Shown here: piece by piece, positions 17,215 to 25,567 of the stretch
How positions within the stretch are numbered: position 1 is the first letter of the stretch
Layout: each line of letters begins with the position of its first letter
NCBI RefSeq assembly: GCF_004766045.1
Contig: NZ_SPQQ01000007.1
Span: 124,001 to 188,000, forward strand
Source: Desulfosporosinus fructosivorans
Lineage (GTDB): Bacteria > Bacillota > Desulfitobacteriia > Desulfitobacteriales > Desulfitobacteriaceae
Direction of reading: 5' to 3'
DNA: 64,000 nucleotides
The notes under the pieces: generated by a model
Databases searched by the model: none
Seen by the model: the letters and a program-made list of their open reading frames with translations, nothing else
What the model was told of the DNA's origin: nothing
Made by a program: the position numbers and the translations under genes

Positions 17215-17450
17215 AAAAACGCTTAAGCGAATTAAGTAGGGAGTACCTCTAGAGGTTTGGAAAAGGACGGAACAGAGTCTCGCATAATTTCACATAATAA
17301 AGAGTCTTTAATCAAAATTTGTTGAAAGTTTGGAAAAAATGAATATTAAATTTTGAAACGTTGTGTTATAGTTTAATAAGGAAAAAATGAATTTGAAGTA
17401 GGATGCTTTTCCGCTATTTCTACAGATTACATAATAAATATATAGGACTA

Positions 17451-17540
17451 TTAGACAAAGGCAAACCTAGCGAAAGCTAGGGACGCAAAGTTTCGGGTCT
17501 TACACCATTGGGTGATGATTGCTGAGCTACCATTTTCGGA
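17451..17540 (+). ncRNA. Cyclic di-GMP-I (GEMM-I) riboswitch
   Basis: The aptamer shows the GEMM core: GGCAAACC, a GAAA-capped hairpin CTAGCGAAAGCTAG, GGACGCAAAG, the receptor helix TTTCGGGTCTTA and the closing GCTGAGCTACC. The GAAA tetraloop and GACGCAAAG docking partner are intact. The base just before CAAAC is G, which fits cyclic di-GMP rather than the cGAMP-type variant, though I assign that position from memory. It is followed by a terminator-like hairpin and then a chemoreceptor gene, a common GEMM target. Confidence 0.93.
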
Positions 17541-17544
17541 CTCT

Positions 17545-17583
17545 TGTCGTCATGCCAATTTTGCGTGGCGACTTTGTTTTTAT
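17545..17583 (+). terminator. Expression-platform terminator of GEMM-I riboswitch
   Basis: GTCG..ATGCCA pairs with TGGC.GAC around an AT-rich loop, followed by TTTGTTTTTATAT. The hairpin sits between aptamer and coding region, so ligand binding probably controls termination. Whether the switch turns the gene on or off cannot be read with confidence. Confidence 0.65.
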
Positions 17584-17631
17584 ATAGATTATGAGTGATT
17601 ATAGAATAATATTGGAGAGGGAGAGAAGAGT

Positions 17632-19401
17632 ATGACAAAAATAAAGTATCGAATCATTCTTTTGTTATTGACAACTGCGTTAATCATGGGCACAATTCTC
17701 GGAGGATATAATATTTATAGCGTAATGGTGACAGAAAAAACTAGTGTGACACAATATCGCGATACTCTATATGAACAATTTGACCGAACAGTTAAACTGC
17801 AGGTACAAACTGCCTATAGTTTAGTTGAGGATACGTATAAAAGGCAGCAAAAGGGCGATTTAACGCCCGAAGAAGCAAAAAAGCAAGCTGCTGATTTAGT
17901 TAGAAATTTGCGGTATGATACGGCCAATTACTTCTGGATTGATACGACGGACGGAATTAATGTTGTTCTTTTAGGGAGAGAGGCCTCGGAGGGCAAATCG
18001 CGCTATGAAGGCAAGGACACACAGGGTAAACTTTTTGTTCAGGAAATGATTAAAAATGGAACTCAAGCAGGTGGTGGGTATACAGATTACACATTTGCTA
18101 AGCCGGATCAGACGGAAGCGTTACCCAAAAGAAGTTATACGTTATTGTTTCAACCCTATAATTGGGTGATAGGGACAGGGAATTGGGTTGATGATATAGA
18201 TAAACTTGTTGAAGCAAAAAGACTGGATTATCAACAAAAGGGCCAGAAAAGTATAATTTATACTATCTTATCCATCTTACTGGCTTGTGGAGTTTCTCTT
18301 GTATTCGGTATTGTTTTAAGTAATAAAATTTCCAAGCAAATAGTTGCTGTGGCAGAGAGTGCAGAAGACATAGCTCAGGGTAATCTAAAAATCGGGCAAT
18401 TCGAGAATACTTCAAAAGATGAAATTGGTCAACTTAGTAGAGCTTTTAAAACCATGACGGATAACTTAATACATCTAATTCAACAAGTGTCATTGTCCTC
18501 AACGCAAGTTGCAGCGTCATCCCAACAATTGAGCGCTGGAGCAGAAGAATCTGCCCAAGCTTCCCAACAGGTAGCTAGAGCAATAATGGAAGTCTCTGAA
18601 GGAGCTGAAAAACAACTTCATGCAGTTAACGAAACTTCGTCAGTTGTACAGCAAATGTCGGCGGGGATTCAGCAGATGTTAGGAAACGCCAAAATAGCCG
18701 TTAACTCCTCAGAAAGAACAGCCTCTTCCGCAATAGAGGGAAGTCAAGCGATTGATAGAACCATTCAGCAAATATTTAATATTGAAAAAACAGTGACTGG
18801 GTCTGCAGAGGTAGTTGCGAAATTAGGAGAGCGTTCCAAGGAGATCGGACAGATTGTAGATACCATATCGGGTATTGCTGCGCAAACGAATCTTCTCGCC
18901 TTAAATGCAGCGATTGAGGCCGCGCGAGCTGGTGAGCAAGGAAGAGGTTTTGCAGTTGTAGCGGATGAGGTCCGTAAATTAGCAGAACAATCACAGGCAG
19001 CTTCCCAACAGATAGCGTTGCTGATTAATGAAATTCAACAAGATACTCAAAAGGCAGTGTTATCGATGAATGAGGGGACGCACCAAGTCAAACTGGGGAC
19101 TGAAGTTGCAGAGACCGCAGGCCAAGCATTCCGTGAAATTTCCACATTAGTTAGCGAAGTCTCATCTCAAGTTGTTGAGATTTCTGATGAGATTGAACAA
19201 ATGGCGCTAGGGAGCCAAAGAATAGTTTCTTCAATTAGTGAGATATATGAGACTAGTCGAGATATTACAGGACAAACACAGACGGTATCGGCTGCGACGG
19301 AGGAACAAACAGCCTCAAATGAGGAAATCGCCTCTTCAAGTCAGGTTTTAGCACAAATGGCCGACGAATTGCATGAATCCTTAAAGAAATTTAATATTTA
19401 A
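17632..19401 (+). CDS. Methyl-accepting chemotaxis protein with single Cache domain
   Basis: This 589-residue chemoreceptor has a membrane helix at residues 7-29 and an extracellular sCache_2-type domain (about 35-195, with NYFWIDTTDGINVVLL and PYNWVIGTGNWVDDID). A second membrane helix lies at 205-228, followed by a HAMP segment (about 228-282) and a long cytoplasmic signalling coiled coil. The conserved hairpin tip reads GIAAQTNLLALNAAIEAARA (about 424-443). It relays a small-molecule signal to CheA/CheW. A cyclic di-GMP riboswitch upstream ties its expression to the motile/sessile switch. GGAGAGGGAGAG precedes the ATG. The ligand is unknown. Confidence 0.94.
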   Translation: MTKIKYRIILLLLTTALIMGTILGGYNIYSVMVTEKTSVTQYRDTLYEQFDRTVKLQVQTAYSLVEDTYKRQQKGDLTPEEAKKQAADLVRNLRYDTANYFWIDTTDGINVVLLGREASEGKSRYEGKDTQGKLFVQEMIKNGTQAGGGYTDYTFAKPDQTEALPKRSYTLLFQPYNWVIGTGNWVDDIDKLVEAKRLDYQQKGQKSIIYTILSILLACGVSLVFGIVLSNKISKQIVAVAESAEDIAQGNLKIGQFENTSKDEIGQLSRAFKTMTDNLIHLIQQVSLSSTQVAASSQQLSAGAEESAQASQQVARAIMEVSEGAEKQLHAVNETSSVVQQMSAGIQQMLGNAKIAVNSSERTASSAIEGSQAIDRTIQQIFNIEKTVTGSAEVVAKLGERSKEIGQIVDTISGIAAQTNLLALNAAIEAARAGEQGRGFAVVADEVRKLAEQSQAASQQIALLINEIQQDTQKAVLSMNEGTHQVKLGTEVAETAGQAFREISTLVSEVSSQVVEISDEIEQMALGSQRIVSSISEIYETSRDITGQTQTVSAATEEQTASNEEIASSSQVLAQMADELHESLKKFNI

Positions 19402-19419
19402 TAGTCCTGAAGAAAGTAC

Positions 19420-19448
19420 TTGACATAGATTGAAGTTTCGTGTAATAT
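19420..19448 (+). promoter_or_regulatory. tRNA-Glu/tRNA-Phe promoter
   Basis: TTGACA (19420-19425), 17 bases, TAATAT (19443-19448), ahead of the two tRNA genes. The spacer words TTTCGTGTA match those of the tRNA-Lys promoter. Confidence 0.75.
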
Positions 19449-19486
19449 TCATATTTGTGAGCGTGATTTGCGCACATTGACATTAA

Positions 19487-19562
19487 GGCCCGTTGGTCAA
19501 GCGGTCTAAGACACCGCCCTTTCACGGCGGTTACACGGGTTCGAATCCCGTACGGGTCACCA
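19487..19562 (+). tRNA. tRNA-Glu (anticodon TTC)
   Basis: Acceptor stem GGCCCGT/ACGGGTC with one G-U pair, anticodon stem CCGCC/GGCGG with loop CTTTCAC giving TTC, T-loop TTCGAAT and an encoded CCA. It is the first gene of a two-tRNA unit. Confidence 0.95.
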
Positions 19563-19570
19563 CTACTTTT

Positions 19571-19646
<76 letters not shown>

Positions 19647-19655
19647 TCAAATGAA

Positions 19656-19685
19656 TATTGGCTTCTCAAGCCGAGGATCGTGAGT
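19656..19685 (+). pseudogene. Relic of tRNA-Gly anticodon arm
   Basis: This 30-base segment matches positions 19921-19950 inside the intact tRNA-Gly at 28 of 30 bases (TATTGGCTTC, CAAGCCGAGGATCG). The acceptor and T arms are missing. One of the two changes converts the loop from CCC to CTC. It lies 10 bases after tRNA-Phe, within its transcript, and reads as the remains of a duplicated tRNA-Gly. Confidence 0.7.
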
Positions 19686-19730
19686 ATAAATGCTCACTGT
19701 GGTGAATGCTCAAAGAATACAGATATATCT

Positions 19731-19778
19731 AAGACTCTGATGATTTCCTTCGTGGAAAAGATCAGAGTCTTTTTGTTA
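19731..19778 (+). terminator. tRNA-Glu/Phe unit terminator
   Basis: AAGACTCTGAT pairs with ATCAGAGTCTT around an inner TTCC/GGAA hairpin, followed by TTTGTT. It is a strong Rho-independent terminator. Confidence 0.85.
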
Positions 19779-19817
19779 ACGGTGTAATTCATGGATAAAT
19801 CCATAAAGCAATTGGAG

Positions 19818-19846
19818 TTGACATATTAGATATTTACGCTTATAAT
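19818..19846 (+). promoter_or_regulatory. tRNA-Gly promoter
   Basis: Perfect consensus: TTGACA (19818-19823), 17 bases, TATAAT (19841-19846), about 50 bases before the tRNA. Confidence 0.85.
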
Positions 19847-19897
19847 TCTCTTTGTTGGGAAAAGGGAGTCTGAAGGTAAATCCCTTACTTATAACAT

Positions 19898-19972
19898 GCG
19901 GACGTGGCTCAGCGGTAGAGTATTGGCTTCCCAAGCCGAGGATCGCGAGTTCGAATCTCGTCGTCCGCTCCA
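19898..19972 (+). tRNA. tRNA-Gly (anticodon CCC)
   Basis: Acceptor stem GCGGACG/CGTCCGC, anticodon stem TTGGC/GCCGA with loop TTCCCAA giving CCC, T-loop TTCGAAT and an encoded CCA. It is a single-gene unit with a consensus promoter and terminator. A fragment of the same sequence lies 265 bases upstream. Confidence 0.95.
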
Positions 19973-19981
19973 TATGAAGTA

Positions 19982-20014
19982 TAAGCACTGCAAGGAATTG
20001 CGGTGCTTTTTATT
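19982..20014 (+). terminator. tRNA-Gly terminator
   Basis: AAGCACTGCAA pairs with TTGCGGTGCTT across GGAA, followed by TTTATTT. Confidence 0.85.
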
Positions 20015-20016
20015 TA

Positions 20017-20133
20017 ATCGTGAGACACCCACTTCTACAAGTGGGTGTGGTATCTTGTACTCTGCTTCGGTGGAGGTAGAGTCCCCCACCGAAGTCGATG
20101 TTCAACTTTAGCTGAACGAGTTCACTCGCTGGT
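20017..20133 (+). repeat. Three-hairpin dispersed element, copy 1
   Basis: It opens with CGTGAGACACCCACTT and holds three hairpins in a row: CACCCACTT/AAGTGGGTG, TTCGGTGG/CCACCGAA and GTTCA/TGAAC. A related three-hairpin copy lies at 59329-59440 with changed but still pairing stem bases, and a truncated copy lies at 54093-54150. No transposase gene is associated. The layout resembles a non-autonomous element derived from an IS200/IS605 end, or a stand-alone structured RNA. Confidence 0.6.
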
Positions 20134-20710
20134 AATCTCTTAGGAAATATTAGCAATATTTTTGATTGAACATTGTTCAGAAAAAGATCTCCGACTTCGG
20201 GGATCTTTTATTCTTTATAGAAACTAGGACATTTTTGAATTAGTATTCATAAGTATTAATTCTATTGCACAGAGTTGCAATCAGAAGAGGCAATGCGGTT
20301 CTTTAAAAATCATGACTTGTGAATAGTAATTTCAAGTAATAAATGGGAATATATCCAATATGTTTTCAGTGTAAATTTCTATTTAATATGTTAATCTTTA
20401 TTTCGTAGATGAATATTAACACTAAATCAAACCTTTCGTTTATCTTCATCCCTACGTTGCTCTAAAAAATACCCACTGGGTTGAAAGTATCATTTTTCAG
20501 GGAGGGACGCTTCCATGAAATCCAGTGGAATATTTTTAGATAATGCGCAATGTCTAAACATTTAATTAAATCATTATTTAGGGGGTGAGGGACGAATAAA
20601 AAGCGTCTCTAAATAGAATTGAATATAGTAGTCTTTAGATAGAACTAAGATTTGTGTTCAATTAATATTTTCAAAATTAGTGTTCCAAATTGAGAGGAGT
20701 AATTTACTAA
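20134..20710. other. Long leader region of the S-layer-type gene
   Basis: No gene longer than 16 codons is supported here. It holds a 7-bp inverted repeat CCACTGG (20473)/CCAGTGG (20522) and a hairpin ATTTA..GGGACG/CGTCTCTAAAT (20576-20614). A tiny ORF starts at ATG 20515 after GGGAGGGACG and codes for MKSSGIFLDNAQCLNI. A long structured leader is common in front of abundant surface-layer genes and may stabilise the message. No riboswitch family was recognised. Confidence 0.45.
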
Positions 20711-23700
20711 ATGAAAAAGACAAAAAAAGCCTTAGCATCTTTAGCTATCGCAGGTATGGCACTTACAATGATACCTTTTAATGCATTCGCTAATGGTACA
20801 ATACCAACTCGCTTAGCTGGTATAACTGCTGAACAAACTGCAGTAGTAATTGCGGATCAAACAGGATATACTGGCACAGCAATTCTTTCATCGTCAACCT
20901 CTTATGGTATGGTTGATGCATTAACCTCTGGACCACTCGCTGCCTCCTTGAAAGCTCCTATACTATTGACTGGAGCTGGAAGCACACTAGACGCAGCTAC
21001 TAAAGCTGAACTCACTAAACTCGCTGTTAAAACTGTCTATGTAACTAGCGGAACGGCTGTTATCAAACAAGGCGTTCTTGATGAATTAAAAGGTATGGGC
21101 ATTGAAGTTGTTGCTCTTGGTGGCTTTGACCGTGCTGAAACATCCGTCAACATCGCTAAGAAAATGACGGGAGTTACCAAGGTTGCAGTTGCTAACAGTA
21201 TACCAGACGCACTCTCCATTGCGTCAATAGCTTCTGCTACTAACCAACCAATCCTCTTAACTGACAAAGATGTGCTTCCTGCTAGCGTAGCCGCTTATTT
21301 AGCAAGTGCTGGCGTCGCAACCAGTGATGTTATCGGTGGAACAGGCATCATCAGTGATGCAGTAGTAGCTGGACTTCCAGGTGCAACTCGCCACTTTGGA
21401 ATGACCGCTTATGACACTAATAACCAAGTTATCCAAGACTTTGCTGCTGCTCTGCAATTTGACAATATCTATGTTGCTAATGGCGAAACTGGTATTGATG
21501 CTCTCTCAGGTGCACCACTTGCAGCTCAAACTAAATCTGCTATTGTTCTCACCGATGGAAAAACTGTTCCTGCTGTTGCTGCTTTCACATTCAGTAAATC
21601 ATCTGCAAGTACTGTTGTTACAGCTCTTGGCGGTACAGCTGTAGTTACTGAAAGTATACGCACTGGAGTTGCTACTGGTGATGTTACAAGCGTACCCGGA
21701 GAGTTGGCAATTACATCTGTAACTGCACTTGACGATAGTAACCGTTTCATAGAAATTAACTTCAGCAAAGCAGTAACTGGACTTCAAACTGCAGATATTA
21801 TTGTTGAAAACGCTGACACTTTAGATCGTTATGGAGTTAAAAGCGTACAAATGTCTACTAATGGTCTAACCGCAACCGTTGAATTGTATGCAGCGGATGA
21901 TGCTGGAGAGGTACTTGAATATCTTCAAGATTATAATGTTACAGTAAATGCTAATGGTACAATTCTAAAAGCTACTTTCAACCGTGCATATTCTAATAAA
22001 GTTCGTGTACAGGATATCAACGTAGGCGATAAAGAAATAGTTGTATATGCTGATAAAACCGGTGAGGAAATTACTCTAAAAATACCAGATAACATTAAGT
22101 TTGATTATGAAGCTGCCCTGGGTGAACTCGTACAAGTTTGGTACAATGGTGATAAGCAATTAACTAACTACAAAATTGTTAGTCCAACTGCAAAAAATGA
22201 TGCTATTGAAGTTACAAAGGTAAACCAAATCAAACTTCTTTCTGATGGCGAAAAGTATGATATTTCTGAGGAAGACTACACCACTAGTGATCAAAAATTT
22301 GCTTTTTATCTTGATGGTGAAAAAGTAGACATGGCTGACCAAGTAAATAAGAAATTTAACTTCGCAAAAGTGGGTTTTGACAATTCTGGAGATATTGAAT
22401 TCGTTAGTGCGTATACTTTAAAAGACGTCTTAATATTTGATTCTGTTGACGGAGATGAAGTTATTGGAGTTGACGGTTCTGCTTCAGCTGGTTCATTTGA
22501 CGCATCAGACGCGACTATTATAAAAGATGGGAAAGTAATTTCTCTTGCTGATCTCAAGAAGGGTGATCTGTTATTCTTTAACGCTGACGCAGATAATAAT
22601 GACGGTTATGCTGAAGTATTGAATAACAAAGCAGCGACTGGTGAGATCGAAACCGTATATGATAACTCCATTGAAGTGGGTGGAGAAATTTACGATTTCG
22701 ATTATGACTCTGAAATAGCAGCTGACTTCGATTATTCACAACAAGCGGTCTACCTCAATGAAGACGGTGACGTTGCAGATGTAGACTCTGATGCAGCAAA
22801 AGAGCTTCAAGCTGCTGGAGAAGTAGCGCTTTATACCGACTATGCTGGAAACCTGATCTATATTAGTGGAGACACAGTTAATCTTGACAGTAATGAAAAA
22901 GTTGCAGTGTTAACCGCTGATATCCTAGGGTACAAATCGGCTAGGGATAAAGTAGAGGTTGAAGCTTTAACCCAAGATGGGGACGAGCTATCCTTCGATA
23001 TCGATCTAGAAAGCCTTGATACAATTACGGTAGATGGTACCGAACACGATATCGATAACGGCGGTTCAAAAGATTGGACAGCATCTTTAATCGCCGGTAA
23101 TACAGGTATTAATCTAAAAGATAATACCAACGTAAAAGCCGACGTAAATATTATGTTCGATAACGAGGCTGACGCTGGAAGCCTAGTCAAATTACACGTA
23201 GATGATGAGGGTGATCTCCAAGAACTAGAATTCTTTAAGAGTAATGCCAATGCAATCGGTTACGACACAATTACTAATGCTAACAGTCTTGAGGCTGGCG
23301 ATAAGTATCTTAGCGGTTACAAGTTGACATCAAACACCCTTATGTTTAATGCAACTGATGATAGTGTTGATACTGATGCAGATGATATCGTAGTGTCTAC
23401 TTTCGGCGACTACCAAGGGTCTGAAATCACTAACGGAAACTTCATCTTTAATGGTGATAAAGAAGTAGTGGCTATTTGGTACGACACCACAGATAGCGCA
23501 GAGGTCACTTATGAAGAAGCTGTGATTACTAATGTTCTTCGTAATACAAATCAAGAAATAGTTAGCGTTACTGTATACGCTGGTGGCGAAGAGAAAACAC
23601 TTACAGTAGATAAGGTTACTGATAGCAGTCTTGCTAAGGGCGATGTAGTAGTACTTGAACTTGACAAAGATAACAATACGTTAGTACAAGGATTTGCTAC

Positions 23701-23983
23701 AGCGACTTCGGATATCACTAATGATGGCACTAAAGAGTACGCTACACGCGTAACGACTGGTTTGACTGTTTCTAGCGTTGATGTTGGTAACAAAACAGTC
23801 ACGTTTACAAATGATGAGACTTACAAACTTGCTGACAGCGGTTTAGTACTTGATGGTAAGGATAACAATGACATCAGCGAAAAATCGTTATCTGATCTTC
23901 GTGGCAAAAGTAACGTAACTATTGTTATGGATGAAAAAGATGGATCGTTTGTTAAGTTCTTCGTTATGGAACCAGCAAATTAA
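20711..23983 (+). CDS. CWB2-repeat cell surface protein, S-layer candidate
   Basis: The secreted 1090-residue protein has a clear signal peptide (MKKTKKALASLAIAGMALTM, cleavage after NAFA). Residues about 30-325 form three cell-wall-binding CWB2 repeats with the patterns DALTSGPLAA, PILLT and TSGTAVI, the type that anchors Clostridioides SlpA and Cwp proteins to anionic wall polymer. The remaining two thirds is acidic, beta-rich and Asp/Asn/Gly-heavy, with scattered patterns such as SNGDGEV-like turns that may bind calcium. GAGAGGAG precedes the ATG. The gene is alone with a long leader and a terminator. The size, composition and codon choice suggest abundant expression. Whether it is the main S-layer subunit is inference. 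Confidence 0.85.
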   Translation: MKKTKKALASLAIAGMALTMIPFNAFANGTIPTRLAGITAEQTAVVIADQTGYTGTAILSSSTSYGMVDALTSGPLAASLKAPILLTGAGSTLDAATKAELTKLAVKTVYVTSGTAVIKQGVLDELKGMGIEVVALGGFDRAETSVNIAKKMTGVTKVAVANSIPDALSIASIASATNQPILLTDKDVLPASVAAYLASAGVATSDVIGGTGIISDAVVAGLPGATRHFGMTAYDTNNQVIQDFAAALQFDNIYVANGETGIDALSGAPLAAQTKSAIVLTDGKTVPAVAAFTFSKSSASTVVTALGGTAVVTESIRTGVATGDVTSVPGELAITSVTALDDSNRFIEINFSKAVTGLQTADIIVENADTLDRYGVKSVQMSTNGLTATVELYAADDAGEVLEYLQDYNVTVNANGTILKATFNRAYSNKVRVQDINVGDKEIVVYADKTGEEITLKIPDNIKFDYEAALGELVQVWYNGDKQLTNYKIVSPTAKNDAIEVTKVNQIKLLSDGEKYDISEEDYTTSDQKFAFYLDGEKVDMADQVNKKFNFAKVGFDNSGDIEFVSAYTLKDVLIFDSVDGDEVIGVDGSASAGSFDASDATIIKDGKVISLADLKKGDLLFFNADADNNDGYAEVLNNKAATGEIETVYDNSIEVGGEIYDFDYDSEIAADFDYSQQAVYLNEDGDVADVDSDAAKELQAAGEVALYTDYAGNLIYISGDTVNLDSNEKVAVLTADILGYKSARDKVEVEALTQDGDELSFDIDLESLDTITVDGTEHDIDNGGSKDWTASLIAGNTGINLKDNTNVKADVNIMFDNEADAGSLVKLHVDDEGDLQELEFFKSNANAIGYDTITNANSLEAGDKYLSGYKLTSNTLMFNATDDSVDTDADDIVVSTFGDYQGSEITNGNFIFNGDKEVVAIWYDTTDSAEVTYEEAVITNVLRNTNQEIVSVTVYAGGEEKTLTVDKVTDSSLAKGDVVVLELDKDNNTLVQGFATATSDITNDGTKEYATRVTTGLTVSSVDVGNKTVTFTNDETYKLADSGLVLDGKDNNDISEKSLSDLRGKSNVTIVMDEKDGSFVKFFVMEPAN

Positions 23984-24160
23984 TTTAACCTAACCTTTGC
24001 GGCGATCGACAAAGCAATAGCAGTAGATTAGCTACATTAGCAAATGCTCGAGAAGTAACAGATTCAGGAGTATATGTAGCTAGACGACAAGATGGAGCTA
24101 TGTAAGTAAAAGATCGTGCGCAATGGAAGTCGTCCAAAAGGGAACAGTTTTGACAGATGT

Positions 24161-24201
24161 GAAAAGAGTCTTTCGTCTTTGAGGCGAGAGACTCTTTTCG
24201 C
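24161..24201 (+). terminator. Hairpin behind the S-layer-type gene
   Basis: GAAAAGAGTCT pairs with AGACTCTTTTC around a GC-containing loop. The T-run lies within the stem, so termination strength is uncertain. Confidence 0.55.
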
Positions 24202-24260
24202 TATTGGCTTTTCTGCATTTAATTTATATATCAACGTAACAGAGAAAATTTACCACAATA

Positions 24261-24302
24261 AAGAGGAAGGTACTTAGTATTAAAAGTACCTTCCTCTTAT
24301 TA
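24261..24302. terminator. Bidirectional terminator between surface protein and Nramp genes
   Basis: AAGAGGAAGGTACTT pairs perfectly with AAGTACCTTCCTCTT across 8 bases. T/A-rich flanks on both sides suit the two convergent genes. Confidence 0.8.
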
Positions 24303-24313
24303 GTTACCCTAAT

Positions 24314-25567
24314 TCAAAAGCCAATAATGTTACCTGAAAACTCGGGGAATACGGTTGCAACAAGTAAAAGTAAGGTGAGGAAAATCAAAACAAATGTAAA
24401 GGACCAGGCCACGACATTGAAAAATTTCGTGTTTACATACTCGCCCATAATGCTTTTCTTGCTAGCAATCAGTACCATGAAGATGAGAATCGGAGGTAAA
24501 AGTACGCCATTAACGACTTGAGTAGTCAACATGACGCTATACAAAGACAAATTGGGCCATAAGACGATCGCTGCCCCTAAAACGATGAGAACAGTATAAA
24601 GTCCGAAGAATACAGGGGCTTCTTTATGCGATTTACTGATCCCGTGTTCAAAGCCAAATGCTTCACAAACTGCGTAGGCAGTACTTAAGGGAAGTACAAA
24701 TGCAGCTAACATAGATGCGCCGAGCAAGCCAAAGCCAAAAAGCAAAGTGGCATATTCTCCAGCCAATGGTTTTAACGCGAGGGCCACATCTTTTGCTGTT
24801 TCAATGGGTATCTTGTTGGCGTAGAGCGTTGCTGCAGTGGAGACAATAATAAAGAAAGCGATGAACCCTGTGAAGAACGTCCCAATAAGGACATCCCAAC
24901 GCGTATACCGATAATCTTGGGCAGTGATGCCCTTATCCACCACAGAAGATTGGACATAGAACTGTCCCCAAGGAGTAATTGTCGTGCCAATCACCCCTAT
25001 GGCCATCAGTAAAAATGCTGGGGATCCGGAAAACGTAGGGGTAATAGAGTGAACTAAAACTTCCGGCCAGGGTGGTTTGACCATAATACCGGATATGACA
25101 TAACTGAAAAACGTCAAGCAGAGGAGTAGGAGTATTTTTTCCATTTTTCCATAGTCTGTCTTGATGACAAGCCACCAGATGAGAGCGGCCATTGCCGGGA
25201 CGGAGATATACTTACTAACCCCAAAGATTTCAAAGCTTGTAGCAATCCCAGAAAACTCGGAAACAGTGGTCCCTAGATTGGCAATCAGGAGGACACTCAT
25301 GGCAAAGAAAGTCCACTTCACACCGTACTGTTCCCGGATTAGGTCAGACAGACCGCGACCCGACACTGCTCCTGTACGCGCAGAGATTTCTTGGGCAATA
25401 GCCAAAAGCACAGTGCTGATGAGCATGACAAAGATGAGCGAATAGCCATACTTGGCACCAGCTGCTGCATAGGTTGCTATTCCACCCGCATCATTATCAG
25501 CAAAAGCAGTGACGATTCCAGGGCCCATAACGGCTAAGAACAAGGCAAATCGTTCTTTCAAGTTCAT
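24314..25567 (-). CDS. Nramp-related transporter, probably Mg2+ (NRMT type)
   Basis: This 417-residue membrane protein with about eleven helices has the Nramp fold but lacks the residues that select transition metals. The TM1 DPGN motif is replaced by DNDAG (residues 24-28), and TM6 reads TTITPWGQ (195-202) where classical members have MPH. Loss of the TM6 methionine is the known mark of Nramp-related magnesium transporters. The gene overlaps the upstream MgtE-like gene by ATGA, so the two are translationally coupled, and the operon lies behind a Mg2+-sensing M-box riboswitch. Together this makes Mg2+ import the best inference. A Mn2+ role is less likely. Confidence 0.8.
   Translation of the reverse strand: MNLKERFALFLAVMGPGIVTAFADNDAGGIATYAAAGAKYGYSLIFVMLISTVLLAIAQEISARTGAVSGRGLSDLIREQYGVKWTFFAMSVLLIANLGTTVSEFSGIATSFEIFGVSKYISVPAMAALIWWLVIKTDYGKMEKILLLLCLTFFSYVISGIMVKPPWPEVLVHSITPTFSGSPAFLLMAIGVIGTTITPWGQFYVQSSVVDKGITAQDYRYTRWDVLIGTFFTGFIAFFIIVSTAATLYANKIPIETAKDVALALKPLAGEYATLLFGFGLLGASMLAAFVLPLSTAYAVCEAFGFEHGISKSHKEAPVFFGLYTVLIVLGAAIVLWPNLSLYSVMLTTQVVNGVLLPPILIFMVLIASKKSIMGEYVNTKFFNVVAWSFTFVLIFLTLLLLVATVFPEFSGNIIGF

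Noticed and set aside
20515..20565. 16-codon ORF in the S-layer leader
   Set aside because: A GGGAGGGACG site precedes it, but the peptide is too short and lies within an inverted repeat; I kept it only as a remark in the leader entry.
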